Of a DNA stretch of 64,000 nt, positions 1 to 7,642 are shown piece after piece. Positions within the stretch are counted from its first letter, which is position 1; each line of letters starts with the position of its first letter. The stretch comes from Gillisia mitskevichiae (GTDB lineage Bacteria > Bacteroidota > Bacteroidia > Flavobacteriales > Flavobacteriaceae), in contig NZ_RBLG01000001.1 of NCBI RefSeq assembly GCF_003634585.1, forward strand, positions 434,001 through 498,000, written 5' to 3'. Under the pieces are notes generated by a model. That model was not told where the DNA came from. It worked only from the letters and a program-made list of their open reading frames with translations, and did not search any database. The position numbers were made by a program, and so were the translations under genes.

Positions 1-749
1 TTTTCTTCTACACGAAAAGCGCCAGCTACAATATGATAATCTCCACTCTGGTTTGTTACTGTAAAAGTGATTTCCGGTAGCGGATTATCTATAATAAAAG
101 TAGCTTCCTGTATTTTTTGCTGAAGTTGAGATTCTGCAGCTTGTTGTTCGGCAATGTTGTGCTCAGAAACTTGGTTGCTGTATAGTTTTAAGCCTGTGAA
201 CCCGGTTAATCCTAATGCAAGGATACCAATAGCAGCATATTTTAAATAGGAAGAACTCGCTCTCTTCTCTGGAGTGAACAAAATTGGTGCTTTCTCTTCT
301 AGGTCTTCCACCTGTTTTTTAAGAACTTCTCTAGAAACAGAAATTGCTGAAATAGAGGATAATCCAAAGGCATCAGCTAAAAAGTTAGTATTAGATAATG
401 GCTCAAATTGCAGTTTTCCTTCCTCAGAAACTTTGAAAGTTCCTATATTTTTAATCGTAAAATTCTTGTCTTTTTCTAACTGTAATTGAAGCTGTTGAAC
501 ATATTCTTCAATTTTATAAACAGCCTGTTTATATCCTAAATTTTCTACTTCGGCAATATAATTAGCTAATAAGCCATCATTTTTCTTTAACTGGGAGTTA
601 AAGGAAAGTTGCTTTTTTGGAGGATAGAAATTTTGCTCTTTTTCATTGAATTCAGCTGAAACCTTTTGAGATAAAAAGGCACCGAAACCAGGCAAAATAA
701 CGCACTCGTACCTGTAAAGTAAGTCGGAAATATAAGTTGCTATAGTCAT
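1..749 (-). CDS. HU-CCDC81 and SPOR domain protein (3' end outside window)
   Basis: Reverse-strand reading from the ATG at 749 gives an open frame to the left edge, so the C-terminus is missing. Residues 1-130 have the look of the HU-like CCDC81 N-terminal domain of Bacteroidota (starts MTIATYISDLLYRYECVILP, with a second repeat ending in a KNFTIKNIGTF stretch). A single hydrophobic segment follows (LKYAAIGILALGLTGF). After a Gln-rich linker the frame ends in YHIVAGAFR, the typical start of a SPOR domain. SPOR domains bind denuded peptidoglycan glycans, so a periplasmic C-terminus with a cytoplasmic HU-like domain is expected. It is divergent from dprA. Function is unproven; the family assignment is fairly sure. 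Confidence 0.8.
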   Translation of the reverse strand, partial: MTIATYISDLLYRYECVILPGFGAFLSQKVSAEFNEKEQNFYPPKKQLSFNSQLKKNDGLLANYIAEVENLGYKQAVYKIEEYVQQLQLQLEKDKNFTIKNIGTFKVSEEGKLQFEPLSNTNFLADAFGLSSISAISVSREVLKKQVEDLEEKAPILFTPEKRASSSYLKYAAIGILALGLTGFTGLKLYSNQVSEHNIAEQQAAESQLQQKIQEATFIIDNPLPEITFTVTNQSGDYHIVAGAFRVEE

Positions 750-928
750 CAAAACAAAAATAAGGATTAATCTGATACTCTAAAAATAGCCAAAGATATC
801 TTATTAACAAATCTTTTATTCAGTATTTTTAGGATAATATTGGTCTGAAATTCAAACATATACAGCTTTATTATTTTTATTTTTTCGAAAATTTACTGCT
901 ATTTTAATCTAATCAATTCTACTTAAAT

Positions 929-2029
929 ATGAATGATCCTGAATTACTTTCGGTTTTAGCGCTACAAAACGCTCCAAATTTAGGTGATAGCACCGCTAAG
1001 AAATTAATTCGTCATTTTGGATCTGCAGAAGCGATCTTTAAGGAAAAGCTTACTAATTTATTGAAAATAGATGGTATTGGAAAGCTTAGGGTGGAGGGCC
1101 TTTTTGATGCTAAAAGATTTAAAGCTGCAGAGGCTGAGCTTACTTATATTCAGAAAAATAAAATTGATCATCATTATTTTCAAGAACCAAGTTATCCCGA
1201 AAAATTAAAGCATTGTATAGATGGACCTATCCTGCTTTTTTCTAAGGGCAACATCAATTTAAAGGACAAAAAAGTATTGAGTATCGTAGGTACTAGAAAA
1301 ATCACCTCTTCTGGTATTGAGTTTTGCGAAAAGCTTATTGAAGAACTTTCGCCTTTAGATCCAGTTATTGTTTCTGGATTTGCCTACGGTGTAGACATTA
1401 CCGCCCATAGGGCTGCGGTTAAAAATCAATTACAAACAATAGGCTGCCTTGCGCATGGATTAAACCAAATTTATCCAAGGTCGCATGCCAGATATACTTC
1501 TCAAATAGAGGAAAATGGAGGTTTCTTTACCGATTTTTGGAGCAGTGATAGTTTTGATAGAAATAACTTTTTAAAAAGAAATAGGATCATAGCAGGTTTA
1601 AGTGAAGCTACAGTAATAATAGAAAGTGCAAATAAAGGAGGGTCGCTTGTTACTGCAGATATCGCAAATTCGTACGATAGGGAAGTGTTTGCAGTGCCAG
1701 GCAGACCTTCTGATCTTCAAAGCGTAGGTTGCCTAAATTTAATAAAATCTCAAAATGCTCATGTGCTCACTTCTGCTGCAGATCTTATTTATGTTTTGAA
1801 CTGGGAGTTGAATTCTAAGGGAAAAGAAATTCAGAAACAATTATTTATAGAACTGGAATCTCAGGAACAGGTAGTTTACGATTTTCTCCAAGGCAAAGGA
1901 AAACAACAACTAGATCATATTGCCATAAATTGTAAAATTCCCACTTTTAAAGCTGCAGGAATTTTACTGGAAATGGAACTAAAGGGAGCGATTAGACCTT
2001 TGCCTGGGAAACTCTTTGAGGTAATTTAA
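929..2029 (+). CDS. dprA: DNA processing protein DprA
   Basis: 366-residue DprA/Smf. The protein loads RecA on incoming single-stranded DNA during natural transformation. A helix-hairpin-helix-like N-terminus (about 1-75) precedes the Rossmann-type core: SIVGTRK at 118-124, SGFAYGVD at 149-156, FLKRNRIIAGL at 214-224, KGGSLVTA at 236-243 and VPGRP at 256-260 are all family motifs. The last 60 residues resemble the winged-helix tail (DML1). Length fits the family. The stop overlaps the convergent trpS stop by 4 bp. Presence of dprA hints at transformation ability but no other com gene is visible here. Confidence 0.95.
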   Translation: MNDPELLSVLALQNAPNLGDSTAKKLIRHFGSAEAIFKEKLTNLLKIDGIGKLRVEGLFDAKRFKAAEAELTYIQKNKIDHHYFQEPSYPEKLKHCIDGPILLFSKGNINLKDKKVLSIVGTRKITSSGIEFCEKLIEELSPLDPVIVSGFAYGVDITAHRAAVKNQLQTIGCLAHGLNQIYPRSHARYTSQIEENGGFFTDFWSSDSFDRNNFLKRNRIIAGLSEATVIIESANKGGSLVTADIANSYDREVFAVPGRPSDLQSVGCLNLIKSQNAHVLTSAADLIYVLNWELNSKGKEIQKQLFIELESQEQVVYDFLQGKGKQQLDHIAINCKIPTFKAAGILLEMELKGAIRPLPGKLFEVI

Positions 2030-2994
2030 TAACCTAGTTTTGTTCTCACCTTATTTAGTACTATATCGGCAACCACTTTTGCCTTAGAAGCTCCTACTTC
2101 TAATGCAGCATCAATTTCTGAAGGATTGTTTATATAGTAATTGTACTTTTCGCGTTCTGTTGCAAATCGCTCTACTATTAGTTCGTAAAGGGCTTGTTTT
2201 GCATGACCATAGCCAAAATTACCGTTAAGATAGTTTTGTCTAAGGGCTTCCACTTGATCTTTATTTCCAAGTAATTTATAAATAGCAAACACATTACAAG
2301 TATCTGGATCTTTAGGTTCCTCCATTGGGGTGCTATCGGTTTGGATGCCCATGATCTGTTTTCTCAACTGTTTATCTGTCTGAAATAAGTTGATCACATT
2401 ATTCTTGGATTTACTCATTTTAGCACCATCTGTTCCAGGAATGTACATGGAATGTTCCTCTACCTTGGCTTTTGGCATTACAAAGGTTTCACCCATTTGT
2501 GCATGAAATCTAGAAGCAACATCTCTGGTCATTTCTATATGTTGTAATTGATCTTTTCCAACTGGGACAATTTCAGCATCATATAAAAGTATATCTGCTG
2601 CCATAAGCATTGGGTAAGAGAAAAGACCAGAATTCACGTCTTCTAACCTATCTGCTTTGTCTTTAAAGGAATGAGCAAGTGTTAGTCTCTGGTAAGGGAA
2701 AAAGCAACTTAAATACCATGAAAGCTCAGTTACTTGCGGGATATCACTTTGTCTATAAAAAATGGTCTTTTCTATATCTAAGCCAAAGGCTAGCCATGTT
2801 GCAGCTGTAGAATAGGTGTTTTCTTTTAGAAGTGCTGCATCTTTAATTTGGGTAAGGGAATGTAGATTAGCTATAAATAAAAACGATTCATTTTCAGGCT
2901 TATTAGCCATTTCTATCGCTGGAATTATTGCTCCAAGTAAATTTCCTAAGTGTGGAGTTCCCGTACTTTGTACGCCCGTAAGTATTCTTGCCAT
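2026..2994 (-). CDS. trpS: Tryptophanyl-tRNA synthetase
   Basis: 322-residue class Ic aminoacyl-tRNA synthetase that charges tRNA-Trp. The ATP-binding signature is PHLGN at 14-18 (HIGH equivalent) and the flexible loop is KMSKS at 192-196; VGKDQLQHIE at 145-154 is the TrpRS-specific tryptophan-pocket motif. Length matches bacterial TrpRS (about 330). The gene is divergent from the plsC-like gene with about 75 bp between them, and a good TAnnTTTG box lies at 3014-3021 on the minus strand. Convergent with dprA. Confidence 0.97.
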   Translation of the reverse strand: MARILTGVQSTGTPHLGNLLGAIIPAIEMANKPENESFLFIANLHSLTQIKDAALLKENTYSTAATWLAFGLDIEKTIFYRQSDIPQVTELSWYLSCFFPYQRLTLAHSFKDKADRLEDVNSGLFSYPMLMAADILLYDAEIVPVGKDQLQHIEMTRDVASRFHAQMGETFVMPKAKVEEHSMYIPGTDGAKMSKSKNNVINLFQTDKQLRKQIMGIQTDSTPMEEPKDPDTCNVFAIYKLLGNKDQVEALRQNYLNGNFGYGHAKQALYELIVERFATEREKYNYYINNPSEIDAALEVGASKAKVVADIVLNKVRTKLGY

Positions 2995-3013
2995 GGAATT
3001 TTTTAAATTTTCA

Positions 3014-3021
3014 CAAAGGTA
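3014..3021 (-). promoter_or_regulatory. -7 promoter box of trpS
   Basis: Minus-strand TACCTTTG matches the Bacteroidota -7 consensus TAnnTTTG, 19 bp before the trpS ATG. No clear -33 TTTG at the usual spacing was seen. Confidence 0.55.
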
Positions 3022-3054
3022 CTTCTTTTGTTCAATTCGCTTAATTCATTTTAG

Positions 3055-3062
3055 TATTTTTG
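3055..3062 (+). promoter_or_regulatory. -7 promoter box of the plsC-like gene
   Basis: TATTTTTG matches TAnnTTTG and ends only 6 nt before the ATG at 3069, so the transcript would be leaderless or nearly so. Confidence 0.5.
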
Positions 3063-3068
3063 GCAACT

Positions 3069-3809
3069 ATGAACATATTAAAAGCTGGTTTAATCGCATT
3101 GTGGAGAATCTGGTTCTATATTCTTATGGGACTTCCTATTATTATAATGCTTCCTTTTTTATTGGTTTTTTCATCTTCTGAAAAGTTTTATCCCCAGTAT
3201 TTTTATTGCACTAGAATTTGGGCTAAATCTATTTTATATGGAATGGGTTTTATTCCGAAGAAATTAAATGCTGCCACTTTAATAAAAGGCAATAGCTATA
3301 TGTTTGTTGCTAATCATACTTCCATAATAGATATCATGATGATGTTGGCGGTGATAGATCATCCATTTATTTTCGTGGGAAAGAAAGAGCTAACTAAAAT
3401 TCCATTGTTCGGATTCTTCTATAAACGCACATGTATAGTGGTAGACAGAGGAAGCCAACAAAGTAGATTACGTGTATTTAAAGAAGCACAACGAAGATTA
3501 AATCAAGGAAATAGTATATGTATCTTTCCAGAAGGTGGGGTTCCAGCTGATAAATCTAGAGAACTGGTTGCTTTTAAAGACGGGGCTTTTAGACTGGCTA
3601 TAGATCATCAAATCTCCATTGTGCCTATCACTTTTCATGATAATAAAAAACGATTTTCTTACACCTTCTTTTCTGGAAGTCCAGGAATTATGAGGGCTAA
3701 AGTGCATAAAATAATTCCTACCCTTAACAAAAGACAAGAAGATAAAAGAGAATTAAAAAAGGAGGTTTATGATGTTATTTTAAACGAATTAAGAAATCCA
3801 TCTTCCTGA
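3069..3809 (+). CDS. 1-acyl-sn-glycerol-3-phosphate acyltransferase (PlsC family)
   Basis: Inner-membrane acyltransferase predicted to make phosphatidic acid from lysophosphatidic acid. I start at the ATG at 3069 (246 residues) instead of the in-frame TTG at 3060, which lies inside the probable promoter box. One or two N-terminal hydrophobic segments (about 12-35) are followed by the catalytic NHTSIID motif (H83 and D88, the HX4D pair) and by FPEGG at 153-157, the substrate-binding block. Length agrees with bacterial PlsC. Other PlsC-like enzymes acylate different lysolipids, so the exact acceptor is inferred. It ends 7 bp before the convergent anti-sigma-like gene. Confidence 0.9.
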   Translation: MNILKAGLIALWRIWFYILMGLPIIIMLPFLLVFSSSEKFYPQYFYCTRIWAKSILYGMGFIPKKLNAATLIKGNSYMFVANHTSIIDIMMMLAVIDHPFIFVGKKELTKIPLFGFFYKRTCIVVDRGSQQSRLRVFKEAQRRLNQGNSICIFPEGGVPADKSRELVAFKDGAFRLAIDHQISIVPITFHDNKKRFSYTFFSGSPGIMRAKVHKIIPTLNKRQEDKRELKKEVYDVILNELRNPSS

Positions 3810-3816
3810 ATTAAGT

Positions 3817-5142
3817 TTAGAATTTAAAGCTAAATCCAGAATACACACCAAAATAATAAGGATTTACATTACCGGTGGTGTTGCTAAACGTATTAATTTG
3901 ATACTTAAATATTGGCTCCAGGTTTAATTGAAATTGAGGTGAGATATTATAATCTACCCCAACACCAAGATTTGTTGTGAAACTAACGTTATTCAGGTTA
4001 TTAGCTTTTCCAAGGTTTGTAGAAAAGTCTGTAGAATTTAAGGAGATCATGTTATTGTTGAGGAATAAAGTACTACCCCCACCAATAATATTCAAGCCAA
4101 TTTTTTTATCTATTATAACATACTCTATTTCCAAAGGCACTTCAATAAATCCTAATTTTTGATTTAAATATCCTGCTGTTGGAGCTGCGAGACTAGCACG
4201 GTTAAACTCTGAGGACGCAGTTAAATTACTAAACTGCCTAACCGTTCTATTCTCTATTCTATAATTTGGAATGTTCCCATCAGAATAATTAATACTGCTT
4301 AAAGCTGTAGGATTTACGGCGGCCGTAAAAGCAATATTTTTTGTGTTATAGCTTAGATCTACTTTACTAATACCAGATCTAATTTTGATCTTTTCAGAAA
4401 TTTGATATGCTAAATTGATTCCGTAAGCGATGGATATCTCCCCACTGCTTTCATTATTTTTGAATTGTGAATCAATAGATGTACCGCTTCCAAAATTATC
4501 GTAATATACAGGAGCCGCCATAGTGGAAACTCTAAGTTTTTTAGGTGAAAGTGTGTTTTCCGCTAATGATTCATTTTCTGCTATTAAAGAAGGAATAGGA
4601 AGGTCTTTCTTGTTTTCTAAATTAGTTTTGTTTGCGGCGTCTTCTTTTGGAGTGGTATTAACAATAGATTCCTCGTAATTGCTAAAAGAATATTTATCGC
4701 TGGTAACCATAGAAATCACTTTTATATTTCTTTGGTTAATTTCATTGTTAGAAGTGTTTAGAATGGAATTTTCTTTTAATTCGTCTTCTTCCTTATTTTT
4801 TGTATCCTCTATAATGGTCTTAAGTATTATAGAAGACCTTATCATGTTTTGAGTATACTGTTGGGACGCTAAGCTAATATTTAAAGAATCGGTATTAACT
4901 AAAGTAGAAATTGTAGGAGAATTGGCGGCAGTGTTTTTGAATAGACCGCTGGCATAATTTATAAATAAAGCAAGTACTGCGGCAACCCCAGCAATTTTAT
5001 ACCATAATGGCAAAATGCGGTTCTTTCTGTTATTTTTATTTAAACGTGTAGAGATATTGTCCCAAACCACATCACGTGGAGTAGCTTCGAAATCCTTAAA
5101 TTTCTCCTGAAAAACTCTATCTATATGTTTTCTTTCTTCCAT
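3817..5142 (-). CDS. Membrane-anchored anti-sigma-like protein with C-terminal outer-membrane beta-barrel
   Basis: 441 residues with an unusual plan. Residues 1-45 are charged and cytoplasmic-like (TPRDVVWDNISTRL resembles the N-terminal sigma-binding segment of such proteins). A single transmembrane helix follows at about 47-66. Residues 70-210 are a low-complexity Ser/Asn/Glu/Lys linker, and 215-441 are alternating beta strands ending in a terminal Phe (FGVYSGFSFKF), as in outer-membrane barrels. It follows the ECF sigma gene by 2 bp. Proteins of this plan are annotated as anti-sigma or outer-membrane beta-barrel proteins in Bacteroidota, and dual membrane-spanning anti-sigma factors have been described in Bacteroides. 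Anti-sigma action here is inferred from plan and operon position. Confidence 0.75.
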   Translation of the reverse strand: MEERKHIDRVFQEKFKDFEATPRDVVWDNISTRLNKNNRKNRILPLWYKIAGVAAVLALFINYASGLFKNTAANSPTISTLVNTDSLNISLASQQYTQNMIRSSIILKTIIEDTKNKEEDELKENSILNTSNNEINQRNIKVISMVTSDKYSFSNYEESIVNTTPKEDAANKTNLENKKDLPIPSLIAENESLAENTLSPKKLRVSTMAAPVYYDNFGSGTSIDSQFKNNESSGEISIAYGINLAYQISEKIKIRSGISKVDLSYNTKNIAFTAAVNPTALSSINYSDGNIPNYRIENRTVRQFSNLTASSEFNRASLAAPTAGYLNQKLGFIEVPLEIEYVIIDKKIGLNIIGGGSTLFLNNNMISLNSTDFSTNLGKANNLNNVSFTTNLGVGVDYNISPQFQLNLEPIFKYQINTFSNTTGNVNPYYFGVYSGFSFKF

Positions 5143-5144
5143 CT

Positions 5145-5687
5145 CTAATAAGACTGTGCAACTGCCATAACCTGGCTGGCTTCAATCTTTTCTTTTAATA
5201 TCATTCTTGCTCTTGCCAAATTAGATTTAGATGTTCCGACCGAGATTTGCATCAATTCTGCAATTTCCTTGTGAGAAAACCCGTCTAAGGCATAGAAATT
5301 AAATACTTGCCTATATCTATCTGGCAATTCCTGTATGATCTTTAATAAATAATCTACAGAAACTAATTCATCATCAATTTCTATTTCTGGCTCTTTTAAA
5401 TGTTCTTCATTAACAATTTCAAAAACCGTTTGTTTTCTATATTTCTGAAGTGTGTTATTAATCATTACACGCTTCATCCAACCTTCAAAAGATCCTTTAT
5501 CTTGATATTGTTTGATCTTATCGAAAATTATAATAAAGCCATCCTGCAAGTTGTCTTCAGCTTGCTGATAGCTATTAGAATACTTTAAGCAAACAGCAAA
5601 CAATTTATTGGCGTAAAGCCTATATAATTGTTCCTGCGCTTTTATATCCTGCTTTTTACAGTTATGTATGAGTTTTTCTAAACTCAA
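5145..5687 (-). CDS. RNA polymerase ECF-type sigma factor
   Basis: 180 residues. Sigma region 2 covers about 20-85 (QAEDNLQDGFIIIFDKIKQY, then GSFEGWMKRVMINN) and region 4 about 120-168 (ELPDRYRQVFNFYALDGFSH followed by KEIAELMQISVGTSKSNLARAR, the helix-turn-helix). It would direct polymerase to a small envelope-related regulon, held in check by the protein encoded 2 bp downstream. The start is a TTG: an in-frame stop lies seven codons upstream, no ATG lies between, and the next Met is at residue 71 inside region 2. The upstream lipoprotein stop is 25 bp away, so the three genes are probably one operon. Confidence 0.92.
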   Translation of the reverse strand: MSLEKLIHNCKKQDIKAQEQLYRLYANKLFAVCLKYSNSYQQAEDNLQDGFIIIFDKIKQYQDKGSFEGWMKRVMINNTLQKYRKQTVFEIVNEEHLKEPEIEIDDELVSVDYLLKIIQELPDRYRQVFNFYALDGFSHKEIAELMQISVGTSKSNLARARMILKEKIEASQVMAVAQSY

Positions 5688-5712
5688 TTGCTTGGGGTAG
5701 TTTTGTTAATAT

Positions 5713-6132
5713 TTAAATATCTGACGGGATAATGGGAACCTCTTTTGTTAAAAAAACGTCTTCACCTACTGAAGATTTTCCCTGCCAGAACTTAAAGATA
5801 TAAAAATCCTCCCGTTCTACAACAAAATTTAATTTTGCTGCTTCCTGTAAATTTCCGTTTGTACTACAATTATTATTAACTGAGCTATAATTGTTTACAA
5901 CACCAACTATAATTGTATGCTCATTTTTAGAGACATCAAATCCCGAAAAATAATGACAATTACTAGTCTTTTTATAAAGAACTTCAAACTCGTAAGCTTG
6001 CCCAGTTTTTAAACTATCTGGGATGTTTACAGAAACTGTAGGAACTAATTCTTGTTGTAAAGATTCAGTGTCGTCTTTTGAACAACTTAGAATTATAAAA
6101 GCAATAAATATGATCGCCAGTAATCTTTTCAT
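5713..6132 (-). CDS. Small lipoprotein upstream of the ECF sigma gene
   Basis: 139 residues from the ATG at 6132, which gives a compact signal (MKRLLAIIFIAFIILSCSK); the upstream ATG at 6147 would add five residues. The lipobox ends in LSC with Cys17, followed by SKDD, which is poor in Gly. The mature part is a beta-rich domain with two further Cys (in SNCHYF and NNNCST) that could form a disulfide. I do not recognise a named family. It precedes the ECF sigma/anti-sigma pair in the same direction by 25 bp, so an envelope role monitored by that pair is possible but only inferred. Confidence 0.7.
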   Translation of the reverse strand: MKRLLAIIFIAFIILSCSKDDTESLQQELVPTVSVNIPDSLKTGQAYEFEVLYKKTSNCHYFSGFDVSKNEHTIIVGVVNNYSSVNNNCSTNGNLQEAAKLNFVVEREDFYIFKFWQGKSSVGEDVFLTKEVPIIPSDI

Positions 6133-6203
6133 CCCAATAACTATCAAACCTTACGGGTTCTGTAATTTACAGATGCATTTTTAACTAAAGGGTTGCGTAT
6201 AAA

Positions 6204-6240
6204 CATAAAAAAAACCCGCAATTGCGAGTTTTAATTAAAA
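6204..6240 (-). terminator. Rho-independent terminator of recA
   Basis: Hairpin at 6211-6232 with core CGCAATTGCG flanked by AAAAC/GTTTT. The single C/A mismatch on the plus strand becomes a G-U pair in minus-strand RNA, which fixes the orientation; a U-rich tail follows. Confidence 0.8.
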
Positions 6241-6258
6241 AGTATTTAAAAATGCAGT

Positions 6259-7275
6259 TTATTGCTCCTTCGTAATTTTAATTGCATTCGTAATCTTTAC
6301 TTCCAATTCATCCATTAGATCTGGATTATCCTTAAGGATCGCTTTTACAGCATCTCTTCCTTGTCCAAGTTTGGTGTCCTCATAACTAAACCATGATCCA
6401 CTTTTTTTAATGATCTCATAATCTACTCCAATATCTATAATTTCACCAATTTTAGATATTCCCTCTCCGTACATAATGTCAAACTCGGCCATTCTAAACG
6501 GTGGCGCCACTTTGTTTTTCACAACCTTTACACGAGTTTTATTACCCAACACATTACTATTGCTATCTTTTATTTGAGTAGATCTTCTAATATCTAATCT
6601 TACAGAAGCGTAAAATTTAAGAGCATTTCCACCAGTAGTTGTTTCTGGATTCCCGAACATTACTCCAATTTTCTCTCTAAGTTGGTTAATAAATATAACG
6701 GTACAGTTGGTTTTACTTATACTCGCAGTAAGCTTTCTAAGTGCTTGAGACATTAATCTTGCATGCAATCCCATTTTAGAATCTCCCATTTCTCCTTCAA
6801 TCTCACTTTTCGGAGTTAGTGCAGCAACAGAATCTATTACAATGATATCTATTGCGCCAGAGCGAATTAAATTATCGGTGATTTCTAGCGCTTGCTCCCC
6901 ATTATCTGGCTGTGAAATAATCAAATTTTCAATATCTACTCCAAGATTTCCTGCATACGTTCTATCAAATGCATGTTCAGCATCGATAAAAGCAGCAATT
7001 CCTCCAGCTTTTTGTGCTTCTGCAATGGCGTGAAGTGTAAGAGTGGTTTTTCCTGAAGATTCTGGTCCGTAGATTTCGATAACTCTTCCTCGTGGATATC
7101 CGCCAACACCTAAGGCAACATTAAGACCTAAAGATCCTGTGGAAATAGCTTCTACATCCGAAACCGCTTGGTCGCTCATTTTCATTACCGTTCCCTTACC
7201 ATAAGTTTTGTCCATCTTATCTAGGGTAAGCTTCAAGGCTTTTAACTTTGCTTCTTTTTCTTTTTCGTTGCTCAT
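6259..7275 (-). CDS. recA: Recombinase RecA
   Basis: 338-residue RecA, the ATP-dependent strand-exchange protein of homologous recombination and SOS signalling. Walker A is GPESSGKTT at 70-78; the Walker B segment [10 protein letters not shown], loop L1 ([20 protein letters not shown]) and the L2 stretch [22 protein letters not shown] are all intact. Length matches the family. It is monocistronic: a strong terminator follows and a 367-bp gene-free region lies upstream. I found no obvious LexA box, and the promoter is only weakly suggested by TATTTTAG on the minus strand about 35 bp before the ATG. Confidence 0.98.
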   Translation of the reverse strand: MSNEKEKEAKLKALKLTLDKMDKTYGKGTVMKMSDQAVSDVEAISTGSLGLNVALGVGGYPRGRVIEIYGPESSGKTTLTLHAIAEAQKAGGIAAFIDAEHAFDRTYAGNLGVDIENLIISQPDNGEQALEITDNLIRSGAIDIIVIDSVAALTPKSEIEGEMGDSKMGLHARLMSQALRKLTASISKTNCTVIFINQLREKIGVMFGNPETTTGGNALKFYASVRLDIRRSTQIKDSNSNVLGNKTRVKVVKNKVAPPFRMAEFDIMYGEGISKIGEIIDIGVDYEIIKKSGSWFSYEDTKLGQGRDAVKAILKDNPDLMDELEVKITNAIKITKEQ

Positions 7276-7540
7276 TTCTTCTTTTTTATTTGCGTGCTGC
7301 TAAAATAGTACAAGTTTTCATTCACTACAATTTTAACACGCAACCTTTTTGTAATATCTACATCTTATTTATAGTAAGACCAATAAGTATGCGTTTTATA
7401 AAAATAAGTTTAATCTTGAATGGAGTTAATTCTGGTATTTCAATCTTGGGGATTGGAAATATTAGAATTGATGGTGGATAACGTTATTAGATTGTTTTAA
7501 AGAAAAACTTAAAATAATAAATAACGAATTAGCCATTCAG

Positions 7541-7579
7541 AAAAAATGCCTTGAAAATGAATTTCAAGGCATTTTTTTG
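7541..7579 (+). terminator. Orphan rho-independent terminator upstream of trhO
   Basis: Near-perfect long hairpin, left arm AAAAAATGCCTTGAAA and right arm TTTCAAGGCATTTTTTT, around a short loop. Oriented so that plus-strand RNA ends in a U run. No plus-strand gene precedes it within the window back to the 5' end of recA. Confidence 0.75.
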
Positions 7580-7605
7580 TGCTTGACTTTAAAGTTTTAC
7601 CTTTG
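7576..7605 (+). promoter_or_regulatory. Promoter of trhO
   Basis: TTTG at 7576-7579 (-33 type), 18 bp, then TACCTTTG at 7598-7605 (perfect TAnnTTTG). The -33 box is the end of the preceding terminator T-tract. The ATG is 37 bp downstream. Confidence 0.7.
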
Positions 7606-7642
7606 CAAAGAATTATACTTTAACCTTAAATATTAGTATAGC

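Larger units (their letters stand above)
7276..7642. other. Gene-free 367-bp region between recA and trhO
   Basis: Contains the divergent upstream regions of recA and trhO, a strong plus-strand terminator hairpin (7541-7578) with no recognised gene ahead of it, and one 30-codon ORF (ATG 7389 to TAA 7481) with no recognisable features. The trhO promoter starts in the T-tract of the hairpin. A small RNA or a decayed gene could explain the orphan terminator. Confidence 0.6.

Noticed and set aside
2816-3181. A 121-residue plus-strand frame across the start of trpS and the plsC-like gene
   Set aside because: Overlaps two well-supported genes in other frames and contains both promoter boxes.
7389-7481. 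A 30-codon gene ahead of the orphan terminator near recA
   Set aside because: Too short, no recognisable signal peptide or family and no promoter box at a fitting distance; kept only as a remark in the gap entry.
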